From NCBI GenBank assembly GCA_013433145.1, contig CM024191.1, positions 884,501 to 948,500 on the forward strand: a stretch of 64,000 nucleotides of DNA. Direction: 5' to 3'. Below are positions 42,701 to 55,999 of the stretch, piece by piece (positions within the stretch are counted from its first letter, which is position 1; every line of letters begins with the position of its first letter). The notes below the pieces were generated by a model that saw nothing but the letters and a program-made list of their open reading frames with translations, was not told the origin of the DNA and ran no database searches. Made by a program: the position numbers and the translations under genes. Origin of the DNA: Ascaris suum (taxonomy: Eukaryota > Nematoda > Chromadorea > Rhabditida > Ascarididae).

Positions 42701-44970
42701 AGTGTAACAGAATTGAGAAAGTCGATCCCTACGATAGCGACGACACGAGTGGACGAAGATGGGGATGGAAGGAGGGAGGGAGTCAGAAAGAGAAGGGTGG
42801 ATGTCTTATGTCAGAGATATTCTGGCGGTCAGAATAGTTCTCTGCACCGGAGCATTTCCTCCATTAACACCGAAAGAAGTTTTAATATGCATTCTAAAAT
42901 TAGATGCAAAAGTTGTACCTTTCCCAGGCAAAAGTTGCCTTTCACGACAGATCAAAGATGTACTTAAACAACACCTTCCAAAGCATGAGCAGTTACCAGA
43001 TATTACTAACTTCTTTCTTCCTAAGGTCACCATCATTACCTTAGACATGAGATGCCCTTGCATAACTCGGGAAGAACAAAAATGGACCAATTAGATACTC
43101 AGCTTCAGCAAACATTACGATAAATTCAACATGGGCCGCAAACAGCTTTCAAATGACGGCATAAAACGTTCGCTTAGAAAGAATGATTCAGGGAAAGAAG
43201 TCGACTAAAAAAGGGACGAGTGGATATAGCGATAAATTCAGCTGGTCGATTAGCACGAACCTTTGATTTCAAGAGTGCTGCCTTTACTGTTTGCTTCAAC
43301 CATAAATAGTGTCCATGCAAAAAGCAGAAGAAGAAGAACATACAGGGGATACTCCAGGTACAATCTTCGTATCGCCAAATCCTTTGTAATTCCCATTGTT
43401 TGCATAGAAGCCAGCAGTGAAAACGAGCAACGCTGTAAATTCGCTTTCCGACCAATTGAGATCGATTGACTTCTTCCTGAGCGACTCAATTGATTCGCTA
43501 GAGAAGAGACGATAGAGAATGACAAACAATGCCGGAGATTCGGGTGACACCTGCAGACAGCCGCTTCGTCAATCAAAGTATTGCGCAATCTATAGACAAC
43601 AACGTGGACAGTGCAACGATCTCTTATTTTTGAATTTTTCTGTTGCAGATTTCATCGACAAAGTGGCCCTATCTAGTACTGACCTTGCACCATCACTCAT
43701 TGCCCATGAAAAAACTATAAAACTATATCTTCCAACATTTATACTGCTTAAAATAAACTAACCAAAAGCAATGTCCATTTGGGCAAAAATATTTCGGCAA
43801 GCTGCAGTGAATGAAAAGAACAAATGACGGTGTTCGACCTCAATGATTCTGTCTCTAATCTAGAAGATTAATGCCCACATCGACTCTCCAATAATATTTG
43901 AAACTTTTAGACAAATTGTATATCCGCATTGTGTTGTTCAATTTGGCCACTTTTAACTTAAAAACACCTCAAAACAATCTTTCCTTATCTCATTGCTACA
44001 ACAAACCTAAAATACTGAAATAAGTTGTCGCGTTCACTGCTTAAATAAAAACACGAGGATCGATCCACTTAGAGGATACTTCAAGGAATATCCCATACCG
44101 CATTCCTTGAGTTGATCATTTTCTATGCAATCCATTACGGGAAGGGGAGGGGGGCTCATCAAATCGCATACTATGCGCAGAATGCATTAAATGCCTTACT
44201 CAAAACCGTAAAATATGCGAAGAGAAAGCACCCGATGAAATGAGGAAATAATCGACAGGTGAGATAGGTCACCTGGCAAAAGACGATCAGCGATCCATCA
44301 AAAGATGCTTTTGCCACAAAATATGCATATCTCTTTTCCTTATCGGTAAGAGCTGAAATAATCAAATACGTTATTTCCCCTCTATCAACGAAACAATGAA
44401 GAAAGCAGAGCCGAAAAAAACGTATACTTCCATTACGAAACATATAAATCCCTATACGTATTTATGTTCTTTAAAAAAAGAGCACTTAATGGTTGATGAA
44501 CTGAATTAATGAAGTCATAGTTGATGAACTAAAGAATCAGCGATACTCTAAACGAGAAGAAAGAACAGTAAAATTTGAAACAATCGTATTTTTAGACTAG
44601 ATGAAATTAAATGCATTTCTATGTTCGTTTTTAATTACTATCGATATTTGCATATATGACCGCATTTTAAAACGAATACATAAATTGCTCAATATGAAGA
44701 GAGAATGAGAAAGAAATAATGGAGATTGAAAACTTGAATTCGATCAACTCGTAGAGCATTTAGCTCTCTTAAAATGAACGTGTAGTATACTTTTACTTCA
44801 AAAAAAAAGGACCAATGATTAATGAGGAGAACAGCCGTAACTTTGATATGTTCACAAAGGAAACATATCCTTGTTGAAGGCAACTTACTGTTGAAAGCAT
44901 CGACGCAATCCAACGCACAAATCGGTGTGTCGTTTGGGTACATATACATACTCTTATTAATGGCAGCCAT
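31101..44970 (-). CDS. dpp-3: Dipeptidyl peptidase III (zinc metallopeptidase M49)
   Basis: Seen: 15 exons join in frame to 710 aa: 44970-44889, 44352-44273, 43550-43344, 42496-42362, 41884-41728, 41168-41059, 40021-39846, 39090-38882, 37349-37246, 36568-36416, 35685-35561, 34938-34818, 33139-32960, 31766-31610, 31237-31101. The family is unmistakable: [12 protein letters not shown] in exon 3, [19 protein letters not shown] in exon 7, [12 protein letters not shown] (374-385) in exon 8, HELLGH (438-443) in exon 10, EECRAE (494-499) in exon 11. Known: these two motifs bind the catalytic zinc; M49 enzymes release dipeptides from the N-termini of short peptides, chiefly in the cytosol. There is no signal peptide. 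Human DPP3 is 737 aa, so this copy is full length and apparently intact. Exon 6 starts at 41168 because that acceptor keeps the RLAS-x-SE stretch in frame; the longer upstream reading would need a non-GT donor. Start: ATG 44970, ahead of YMYPND, matching the family N-terminus. Confidence 0.95.
34992..35016. repeat. Compound C12-A13 tract
   Basis: Twelve C then thirteen A, 54 bp upstream (in gene sense) of DPP3 exon 12, inside the intron. Same structure as at 3621, 14942 and 36318. Confidence 0.95.
36318..36343. repeat. Compound C14-A12 tract
   Basis: Fourteen C then twelve A, followed by CTGAGTACAG, 73 bp past the donor of DPP3 exon 10 in gene sense. Confidence 0.95.
36632..36710. repeat. 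(AT)n microsatellite, 79 bp
   Basis: Uninterrupted alternating A/T in the DPP3 intron between exons 9 and 10, just upstream of the exon that carries HELLGH. Confidence 0.97.
41448..41460. repeat. C13 homopolymer
   Basis: C run in the DPP3 intron between exons 5 and 6. Confidence 0.93.
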
Positions 44971-45035
44971 AATCGACTTCTCTTTGGGCTTACCAATAGC
45001 CACAGGTGGATAACGATAATGCGTCGAACTGCAAT

Positions 45036-45050
45036 CTGAGGAAACGTTAC
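45036..45050 (-). promoter_or_regulatory. Candidate 3' splice site upstream of DPP3
   Basis: On the minus strand GTTTCCTCAG ends at 45036, 65 bases before the DPP3 ATG. It could accept a spliced leader or end a 5' UTR intron. Confidence 0.4.
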
Positions 45051-48000
45051 GAGACGAATATCATTTATTGTTAGTTCCTTATTACTTCTCAGGAGAACGG
45101 CAAAAGGATGGAAGATGACAGGTATACTCACTTGCAATTGAATGCCCAGCCTCTAAACAGTTCAGAGAGTGATGACATTCAACCCTATCGGTTCTTATCG
45201 CAGCTCACTGGTACTCTCAACTGCGCTGAGGAATACTGAGGAAAGTATTCAAATGTGAACTACTGCAGTAATATATAGCTAATGTGGTCTTCATTGTCCC
45301 CAAGAAATAAAGGTATATGTCGAGGTGGGCAAAGGTGCATAATCAGGACATAGTCACCCCATACGGTTGAACACATGAAAACACCAACACTCATACACGA
45401 AAGCGAACAAACATTTCGAGAATGTGACAGTCACGCTGAAGAACAATGAAACTACAACGCACCGACGTTTGAAGACAACAGGCACAACCGATAACGAACT
45501 GCTGTCCTGGAATCTCGACACGTCCGATGAGACGACACGAAATAGCCTTCTAAACATGGAACGATGCAACAAAATGACAGCAAATCCAACTGTGGTGCGA
45601 AAGAAAATTCGTATCTTAGTTCGTAAATTGTCTAGTGACATAGTGATATATCCAAAGAATTTGCACATGAGAGTTGTGAATGAATGGCACTCATTTTAAA
45701 AGCGCCTAATGGTTAGCTAGATGTCAAGGTATAAAATGAACAACTAACTACTGCTATCAGGTCTAGAGGTGAAAAAGCTGCACAAATATGCTCTAATATT
45801 TCATATTGGAGGTCAAGAAACTGAAATACGTCTACAAGAACGTTGTCCGAAAATAATAATTTCAAAGAAGCACAAAGGAAATTCGAAAACTTTTTTTCCA
45901 AATTATATGAGCAATAAAACTAAAGCAATTCTCTAAACTATTGGGCAATTAAAGGAAAAGTATATGCTAACCTTTACACTAAATGCCTACTCATATTTCA
46001 ACTCTCGTGTTCATTGCTTGCATTTTTGAATGTTGTTGCATAAGGGTATTAGATGGAATGAACAGTGGGCCATATATTATTTCCTTTTACAATCAAAAAA
46101 AACAATTGCATTTACTAAAAAGAGTCAACAAATTTCGATCAACATAATAATTTATGAGTAGTATTTAAATAATACACCATTATGTATTACTTTCAAGATG
46201 GTTTCGTTTATGTGATTTCATTTCTCTGATGCAAATGAATCGAAGAGCGATCTTCTCAGTGATGGGATTAACGTACGAATTGAGGATGAAAATATTGTTG
46301 ATGTCATCTTCGATATTATCGTTTTTATAATTAAATAGAAATCTTTGTTATTAAGCAAATTTACATCCTGATTCGTTAAAGTAACAATGAGAACGACGTA
46401 GTAGAGAAGTCTTCTCGATTGTCAAATGGATTCCGAAGAAGAATTCCAACAAAATCGACAAGGCATTATTAGAGAATCTGAGCATTTTTCTTTTCATATC
46501 ACACAACAACAACGCAAAAATTGCTCTCACAGATGCAATAAACGTCGAAGATGTGTCGAAGGTTAGTGACAAACCTAGAACGACATATCGCCGTGGTATC
46601 ACATCAATCGAACCATCAAATCAAATATGCACTGATTTGGGCGGTCGTTTTCATCCATGAATGATATATCAGAATGTAAACAATTATTGATATTCTTTGG
46701 TCGATGTTTCTCGTAATACAACAAAAGACGTTCGGTAGTGCCGTTGTTCGACGATAGTGAGCATGATGAGAAGAATGCTTTAGCAATCCTCATTTAATGA
46801 GACCATCTCATGCTTCAGAGAATTTATTCCGTTTGCATTTTAAGCCTTCTGGAATCTTTATCTGTATTTACTGCACTTAACGTTGTTTTTACCTGAAGAG
46901 GTCTGATGCTTTCTGCGATGTGCTCATATTCGAAGACACGATAAAATTGGTTTATGGCAACCGAAGCGTTTGCTTCCTTATGAAAGCATGCTTACTTAAA
47001 CATAATAAAAGAAAAGAAACTTTCTCTTGTGGATATTTCCTTGATATATTTCGATTGTATGCTTCCGCCTCCTTATAAACACATTAGGGGTCGTAAAAAC
47101 ATCAAAATGCGTTCAAAATCGAGGTGTTCTTTTTTGCAAAACATTTAATTTTTTTGCGACATAAGACACTTTCACTAGTTAAAGAGTTCTATGCACTGAT
47201 CGATCAGATTTACGGTATTCTGAAACCAGGATATCCTCCGGTACGATGTAATGGTTTTTGTTCTAGTTTGAACAGATAATATTTTTCAAGGCGTCTAGAA
47301 TTTCCCTCTCCTCTTGCTCGCTCTTATTTCTAAAATTATGAGTGATAGCCACATCGATGGAACCCTCCTGCTGAAACATGCATTCCTTTATAACCATTTA
47401 CTTGTCCAGCTTAGATGATACTCAACTAATAATGCAGTCATTAAAGAGTTGACGTACGATGCCATTGCCTGTACGCGGGACTAGCAATGTTGATAAGAAA
47501 TGTGCGGCCACATTCGGTATGGCTGATTAGAAACAAGCACACATCTTTCTCTTGATATCGTTGGGTAAACATCGTGATAGCCATTCGCACTGAGCGCATA
47601 CCCACGAAATCTTGTGTCCTCTCGAAAAACCAAAATTATTGTGCAAAAATTCTTATGATTTTTAGTACTTTAATAATAGACGTCGTGCTCTTATTTCGTT
47701 AAAAAAAAAAAAAAAAAATGCAAAAGATGTCTCTCGCTTGAGATTGAACTCTTCACATCCGAATTGTTGTTTACTTTACAATAATATTGTAACTTCTACT
47801 ATTTTATTTTCTAGTATTTTATTTTAGTATTTTATTTTCAATATTTCGTCATAAGAAATAATTGTGAAAGTTTGATTAAGGTTCTGATGGATTTCATGCG
47901 TTTCACATATATGGTAAATCGTTGTAGGACTCTAGCAAATTGTTTGGTTAAATAGATACTCTTCTTTTTTGTCGAATTTAATGCGTGAATTAGCACAGCT

Positions 48001-50302
48001 TGAAGGCAATCGAAAATGCGACAATGTATACGTTATGGAAGGACCGCATTTTAACTATTTCACTCATTAAATCCTCTTTAAACGTATTTTCTAAATTTTT
48101 TTATAGGCTGATTATGTGCGTTATTTTATGTGAAAAGCGGCCCTCATACGAAATGTTTTCCGTTGTTTTCGTTTGCATAAAAATTTATACATATTTTCCA
48201 TAGTTGTTCATAGTCTTTCATTTGCATTGCATACGCATTTTGCTCTTCGATGAAGTTGTTGCTTTATAAATTCGCATCTGATTTCTTCTGAAATTCAAAT
48301 ATGTGCACTATGGAATTGTAATTTGCACTACCATCCTTTCGTTCCCTTTCTTGAACCCCATCCAGGTCTTCTTTATTCGTTCTTTCTTTTCCCACACCTC
48401 TCGACCTCCTCTTCCCTCTTCTCGCCACCACAGTTGCCCTCGCTGTGTTGGCAATTATAATCTCTATAATTGTCGTCGTTAAGAACAACGCTGTGTGATG
48501 GATGCATGTGTGTGCTCACTTTGCAAAGAGACGTTTTTCATGATCAAGTGAATTTCATGCACATCGATTTTCTCAATTATCAGTTTGCTCTTTTTAAGTT
48601 AATTAACTAATTTAAGTTCACATTTAATGATCGACCATTCATATGAGTAATAATTTATGCGCGGATAGAAGGAACTTAACGAAGTGCTATGTATGCAGAC
48701 GAGTTATGAATTTGAGCAAATATGTATCATATTTTATCGATGCGATTTTATTGCGTTTAGTAAGTAGAATTAATGCATATATTGACGTTTCGTTTATAAA
48801 ATCATTAAATTACTCGAAATCGGCTAATTAAAGCAATAATATTAAATTTTCGGAAGAGATATTTCATATACGTTAATTATGTTGAATTATAAATTGGTTG
48901 ATAGCGATCGTTGAATATAAATCTATACTAGTAATGAGGTTTTCATTTTTGAATGGAATACTTGTAAAATACAATTGAGGTATTCGATCGATTAGCAATC
49001 GATATTAATCTGTCGGCATAAATTCGCTAACCGACTTTAGACAACAAAACAATCGCAAATGAATCATCGTTTTATAAAAATCGCCCAAACCATCACACCT
49101 TTCTTCTTTCTAGTTTCCATCTGAGCAATTGTATCGTTGCAATGCAAATATCTTTATGATTTTGCATGTTCACTTATTTATAGGACTTATTTATTGAATT
49201 GTTCTTTAGTAGCAGTCACAATCACATAACTGAAATTATTGATTAGATTTTTTTTTTTAAAATTTAGTCGAACATTGCTATTGCCCGGATGAAGCACAAA
49301 AAATACAAATAGAATAGGTAACTAAAAACTCCTCTATTGATTGGATTCGAATCAGTTATATTTCTTCTTTGTTTTTTTTTTTTTCCGAGCGATGCTGTAA
49401 TTCTCTAATCTAATATTAAGTGCTCTTAATTATTGATGCGTGATATTTTCAACACATCTAATTTGATTGCTGTGGCATATTTTTCAACTACTTTCATAAA
49501 GGCTTCAAGGTAAAAGCCGATAATTGTAGTGGATCGCATATGACTCTGCTAATTAGAGCTGCAACCGTCAGGAAACGGTGCAGATACTGGCTGCGGCATG
49601 TCAAGATTCCTCAGCCGATTTATGACTTAGTAAGTTTGAGACACCTGATGCCTTCATGGCGTGACATGAGGCAGCAGTGATATTGTTAATACATTACCGT
49701 GGCGTTGCTTCGACAGCTTCGAGCATTGATTTTAGCATGGATTCTTGCTGCAGCTACTTTAGACTTGTGGCATCACTGAATATCTCCATCAGTTCAGAGT
49801 CGTCTAGAACTATTTAATTTACAACACAGAAAGTTCATAGTGCCAAAGGACTTTCCGGCGGACACACTATTCATCTCCAACTAGAGGATGTAAATAATTA
49901 ACTGCTTTTTTTGTGTAGTGTCATTGTTAGATGTTCGAGAAGATAAGTCGGTCGAACTCCTTCATGTGCCAAGTCCTGCTGAAGTGTTATCAATGAATTT
50001 CTTAGCTTCTTTCCTCCTTTAATGATGTGCCCAATGAAATGAACGGATTTGCATATGTGCCTTGCAAAATGCATAACTATTCACGAAGATTTTCAGGCTG
50101 CAACTATGCCGCTAAATATTGGGCGTTTCTGCTCACTACCGAATATTTTGAAAATTTTTCATATGGTAATTTATTTGCTTGGCTTTCTACTTTATATCTG
50201 CAATCATCGCTTGCAAATGGTTTTTTAAAGATCTCATTTCACTATCAGCTACTGTGCAGTAGCTTTACTACATGAGATTGTACAATTTACTCGGATCACT
50301 AT
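45051..50302. other. AT-rich intergenic with interrupted coding-like stretches
   Basis: No gene is supported. Plus-strand stretches without an ATG are open at about 46390-46660 (holding IALTDAINVEDVSK) and 46910-47080 (holding RSDAFCDVLIFEDTIKL), separated by stops and frame changes. On the minus strand 47489-47600 resembles a decayed P-loop. Near 48400-48500 a plus-strand open end codes a hydrophobic helix (ALAVLAIIISIIVVV) before a stop. They look like relics of transposons or genes. Confidence 0.35.
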
Positions 50303-50845
50303 ATGTTCATTGATCGATTTGAGATTGTACTCGAAGAAATGAGGGGAGGGGAATTAGAGGTTTCACATAATGATTGCCCTTTTAAGCTTGGGAATTTGCC
50401 GACAATGAGGACAAATAGAATCTACCGATAATGCTTCTTCGGAAATTTTTAAAAAAAAATGCAGCCCGTAAATTAGTGGAGTTAATTTTTCGGACATCAG
50501 ATATATCCGTCAAAGAATATTCCATTTCTAAGCTAAAATAATGGCCTCTAATCTTCATGCTTAGAAATTTTCATAATTCAGTGCAGATCGAGTTCCTGAA
50601 AAAGAGTGACACATTTGAAGAAGGTGCACTCGTCGGTAATCGTCGATCACAGTTTTCAATGAAGTTTCAAAGAAGGCACTTAGGTATAGTAACATTTCTA
50701 GAGGTATCGTTGCAATGATGACATAAACATTCCCATGCTGCGAATTGGGTAGAGATGGATGAAAAGATGGTTCAGAAGGGTGACGCCATGTTTCTCTTGT
50801 ACACCTATCGATGACTTAAAAAGATGGTGCATTGATGAATTTCAG

Positions 50846-53031
50846 GTTTTTACAATAGCAGTAATGATCAGCGTAGGAGTGGCAGCATATAAGCCGCCTG
50901 GTACCGAATTTATCTGGTTCACGACCACACTTATGCTCATCATTGGTCTCGTTACTATTGTACTGTTTGTCCTTCAAATTGAACAACTCGTCATTCCAAA
51001 TCGATGTTGCTCTTGGCCAGTCTTTGTAAGTATTGTTTTTCATGCTTATTAAATAAATGATCGCTGTTGTGCACCGCTTGAGGGCACATAATTTTACAGA
51101 GCAATTTATGTCTTTGAAATTATTAGTCTGCATACAATTTCTTCGCCATTTCTTTGCGCTCATTGATTTTCGATTGTATAATCAAATCAAATCAATAACA
51201 TTTACTGCTTGTAGAAAGTGCATCAAGATTAAGCAGTCCTATTTGCGATTTGAAATGCGCTTGACGATATATCGAACTGAATTGAACTGACTTCATTTGA
51301 ATCGAATTGTATGAAATAGAATAGAATAGAATAAAATAGAAGTATGAAATTATTCACTGAAATATAAATAACACTACGAAAATCATAAAGCTTTAAATTT
51401 AAGGATACTTGTTGACAATATGATAGATTCATGTGATCATAACTGACATTACTGTTCAGTAAAATAATATCACACTTGGTTAACCCTATACGTTCTGAGT
51501 GATAATCGATCTGTTCAGTGGTAGACGATATGTTTGAATTCCGCTAACTTTGTCTCAAATAAGAATCTCAACTATGTTTGTACCGTTTGGATGGAATTCT
51601 CGAAATTTCTGATCTTATCAACGTTTCACTAAAGAATTCCGTTAAGTCTTGTTGAACAATATTATATGCAATCCGCTTTAGTTAATGCAACACAAGAAGT
51701 AGAGTTTAGTCGGCTCAACTCGCTTTGAAGGATGGCAAATATGCAACTGATCTCAAGCAGAAAAGTCACTCTGCACTCGACAATCGGGCAGGTGCTAACC
51801 ATGATAGGCTTGTTGGAACGAACGCACAAGGCATAGACTGTATAGAGTCTAACATAATTTAAATCTCTGATGAGTTGTTGGGCAGAAATCGTGCTCTGTG
51901 GAAAAAGGCCCTGTGCAATACGACTTTGATACAATTCTCAATCATATATGCAGTTCTTGTCCGCTTATCTCATTTCATTGCTTATTTGGATAGGCATTTT
52001 AATGCTGTTTTTGAGCGTTATAGAGCATTAAGTAAAGCTAGATAATGCTTCACTTTCCAACACGAGTGGGAGTTTCGAGTGGTTAATCCTTGCCACTTGA
52101 AAAACCTTTTAGAATATATTTCAGCTGGCCCTCATAAATAGTGTATAAATTTTTGATGGTTTTTTTTTGCTTCACCTCAGGAAACACTATACTCTATATT
52201 GGCGTCTATTCTGTACTTTGTCTCTGTATGGTTATGTGTTAATGGTGCTGAGAATAACGACGATTCAACTCCATTCATTGTTGCTGCGGTTAGTGATTAC
52301 TCACTCTATCAACATATTCTCTTCATTGTTGTAGTCATTGCTACGTACTATAAAAGCTGGTAAATGTTACGCCATTTTTATTTTTCTCAAATTCTTCATA
52401 AAGAAGTGAAGACTTGAGCGTTCTAACAGAGTAGAGCAGCGAGATCCAAAATCGTGGTTAGGAGGAAAGGTGGGAACGGGAGAAATTAACCTTCGCAACG
52501 TTTCATAAGAAATATGCAGTCAAAGAGAAGGTATTTCCAGAGATTCTGGCGAAAAAATTTCGTCTGGCTTCTTTAGCAATCTTAACATGGCTGCTAAATT
52601 CTCTGTTCACTAACGGCGATCTATTTTCTTTCACTCAGAGTCAGTCTGAAACATTCGGCTATGACTGAATGATTGATAAGGATGCAGAGTGGGAGAGGAA
52701 ATTACCAGAATTCTTAGAGATGTACCAGAGTTTATTCATAAACATGGGATCACATAGCACATAGTATTACGATCGGCAAAAGAATGTACGATTCTTTCTA
52801 CAATGGGCTTCTAACTTCAGTTGAAAGCTTTTCAAAGCATCTCACTTCAAATCTCTAAAGCTTCATCCAGCGCTATTTCACTATATCACTTGTCTTATCA
52901 TTATGATAATATATAAAATAGATGATGTTTTTTTTTTTCAGTTCTTCTGTTTCGCCAATTTTATCGTGTTCGGATTCAACAGTGTGCTTTTCCTCAGAAT
53001 TTTCTTGACAGAGCGCCGACGTGCAGGTTAA
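50846..53031 (+). CDS. Tetraspan membrane protein A (MARVEL-like), 5' exon unresolved
   Basis: Seen: exons 50846-51025, 52181-52288 and 52942-53031 (stop TAA) join in phase 0 to 125 residues with four hydrophobic segments: VFTIAVMISVGVAAY, FIWFTTTLMLIIGLVTIVL, TLYSILASILYFVSVWL and a last helix FANFIVFGFNSVLFL, ending in a basic tail (TERRRAG). Known: MARVEL-domain proteins are small four-pass proteins of vesicle and junction membranes. Inferred: family, from layout only. The first exon is uncertain: by analogy with the two downstream genes a 5-20 codon exon is expected. Candidates are ATG 50303 with donor at 50359, or ATG 50755 with donor at 50769. Reading straight through from ATG 50759 is possible but would ignore a TTTCAG acceptor. 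First of three tandem copies. Confidence 0.65.
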
Positions 53032-54034
53032 CTATTGCGCTTCACTAAATAATTGCACATTTCATAGTTGAAGTTTTCGTTAGGACAAAAGCGCCTTTAG
53101 AAGTGAAATATTCATGAATTGAAAAATTACTGTAATGAAAGTTTTTGCATATGATGTCATGAATTTTTCACGAGATTTTTGCATTTACATAAGTGTTTTT
53201 TGCATATTACTTCGACTTTGTCAATACTGATTAAGTTTTGCTGAGTAAATCCCTCCGAAACAAAAAATATATATTGAATGCTTATTCAGAAACAAGAAAT
53301 ATTTTTAGATGGTGCAGGCTCAATTCCAACATCTGGAACGCCCAACTATGGAAGCCCATGATCGTGAAATTCGCTCTATGAAACTTTGTCCGATTTTCTT
53401 AATATCTCTCTTTTTCATCAGATGTGATATTTATGAGCTTTATTATTGGAATAAAAATGCTTTATCCTATCTTCGCGTTTGTTCAAATTTTATCTGTTGA
53501 CGCTATCACTTATATTTTTGCAAATCGTTATTCATTTGGAATAATTTATTACCGTTGAGTTAAGATTATTTCTGCATCTTCCATATATCATTAAAGAACT
53601 AAGTAGTATAAATGGTCTTTTAATGCAAAAAGGTTATTCGAGAGACATATTATTGTCAAATTCACAAAATTACCTGCATAAATCTACAATGACAATTAAC
53701 CTTCTTTTTCTAACGGTAATCGTTGATGGACGCGTGAAAATACTTTTGGTGATTTGGAAAAATTATAAAGAAAAACTATTCTGAATCATAGTCTGTTAAA
53801 CGACCGCTTTTATTCACTAATCTTAATCATATAGGTTTATAAAACAGCGAATTTACTTTATTTCACAGTAATAATAGATGCAACTGATGTTAGATTTGCT
53901 TCAAGTTGAAGTGCTATATACGATGTGCATCTTTGTTGTATGAAACGTTTCTACATCATTGCACTCGTTTGTTTCTTCCTCGGAAGAAAATTTCCATGGG
54001 AAATAATCGCTAAAGAAGATTGCAGTAAATCACG

Positions 54035-55996
54035 ATGGATGGTTTCTTTCGAGGGTCCAATCTTCTACGAATGGTTGCTATGGTTGGCACTATATACTTT
54101 TATAGAATTAATTTAATATCAGCGTTTTATTGGCATTGTTCTGATATCACTCGTTTGGCAAATAATCAGTTTTCAATCGTTTTTTTTTTGACTCTTTTAA
54201 AATGTTTGCTGAATTCTTCGATGTTGTGTCATAGTCTTGAGGGAGATCCGTTGTTCACATTTTCAGCGACATATTTGTCCCCCGATTATCTAACCCGTCT
54301 GGGAAATTTTCATGCGAAACGTAATAATATTCGTTGCTAATTTGTTGCTTCTATCTAGTTGATCATTCCTCTTGGAAAATTGCGGCCATTTCACGGTTTG
54401 CACCTCAAAAAGCCTAACTTAAAAGCAAAAATTGATTAATCTCAATTGGATTACTCGTTGAAAAAGTCATTTTCTACTTTCAGCTGTGTTCCGTACTGCT
54501 AACGATGAGTTTAGCAGTTGCATATCCGGTGAGAGGTGTTGGCCTTTCATTGTTTATTGCTATTTCCTCATTGGTCCTCACGGCTGTCGCACTCAGTCTC
54601 AATGCCTCAAATCTTGAACAAAAATTCGCATCACTTTCATTTCTCCACACTATCACTGGGAACGATTCGGACTCATTGCGATGGGGACACATTGTAAGTT
54701 CTTATATCTTTGTCACTAATGCATCCGAACTTCGCTTAGTTCATAAAGTTGACGCATTTAGTCCGCTCTCACAAAGCGGTTCTTAGTTCTACTTAAGAGA
54801 TTCGATTGCTTACTACACTTTACAAAGTATAATGTCACACCTAATGATTTTCGAATTGAAGGAATTCTTCTATTGCGTTATATTGTGCAGCTTTCACTTT
54901 ATCGGTTTCATTCTGAACTGGATCCTCTCAACCGAAACACTCTTCCATCTCGCCTATTCCACGTCTTCGGTGAGTTGCTTTTTAAAAGTATTTTGCAGAA
55001 AATATATGAGAATGACGCGTTTCGTCGCCTATTTCAGACGAAGATCCACTATATCAATTGGTACGAAATTTTTCAACATTCTGAAAACCGACGGGTTCCA
55101 TTTTGAATAACAAGCTATGAGCCGTTGGCTCCATCTTTTCGTAATCTTTAAAGTGGTCAGCAATGGCTGTTTCAAATCTCGCAGGAGGTGTATTTTTTTT
55201 GCAGTAAGCCACATTTACAAGATATGCACTGCAACGATATCCTAGTAGGAAATTAGAACGAAATTTTAGCTGGATTCATTAATGCAAAGATGTACCATGC
55301 ATGGATGTACACTGTATGAATTCATTGCAAAAATTTCGTATTGCCGGTGATACTAGAGAAAGAGTTCTTAGCATAATCCAAATTCAGGTAGTAGATTCCT
55401 GATCATCTCAGTTTTTTAATCAACCAAATCTCTAGATATGTAATTTTAGCCAATTCAGCCAATTTTTGTAATTAAAGAAGCAAAAGTGTTGCGATTTGTA
55501 ACGAAACGGCATAAGAAATTCACATGCATGCGTGGTTGTGAACGTGGGTGGTCTCTTCTAAGAGTGTAGATGTAGAGAGTGGCGAATGGCTTTCGCTGCA
55601 CATGAATTTCTACATGCAATATTTTCTTAAGTGATAATTCAGTTATTATTTGTTGCTTGTTTCATTTCACCAATACAAGCTGAGTATTCACAAGAACAAT
55701 AATAACACATCAGCGATATCCGATAAAACTTCACGGCCGGCTTCTTATACAACTCACTGAGACAATCAGACAATGATAGAGGTCCTGCATATCGAGATAT
55801 CTTGAGGTTAGTTGTTATTGAAAACTTTATATCAATGTGCCCAAGGAATAATGCATTGCAGCTGCTTTCACTTCTGCTTGTGCTCGTATATGCGACACTG
55901 GGGATTACCGTTTTAAGAACAGATGAAGGCGACAAGTCAGAGCGTGTGAGCCTACGTCCAGATGTTGCTGCGACCCCTGAATACCAACAATTTTAG
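54035..55996 (+). CDS. Tetraspan membrane protein B (MARVEL-like)
   Basis: Seen: exons 54035-54082, 54484-54693, 54862-54969 and 55862-55996 join in phase 0 to 166 aa. The start ATG follows a TTGCAG acceptor by nine bases and opens MDGFFRGSNLLRMVAM, a short cytosolic lead into helix 1. Helices lie at about 14-31, 37-57, 89-110 and 122-138; the tail is hydrophilic (DEGDKSERVSLRPD). The loop between helices 2 and 3 carries an N-x-S/T site (NASNLEQ). Exon 3 is 108 nt, as in gene A, and starts with Glu like its siblings. Exon 3's acceptor (ATTGAAG) is non-consensus. Function unknown; the four-pass layout and short ends fit the MARVEL group. Confidence 0.7.
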
Positions 55997-55999
55997 ACG

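Noticed and set aside
48264..48488. Minus-strand ORF rich in Arg/Lys
   Set aside because: It is the shadow of a pyrimidine-rich stretch; the plus strand gives only a lone hydrophobic helix with no joining exons.
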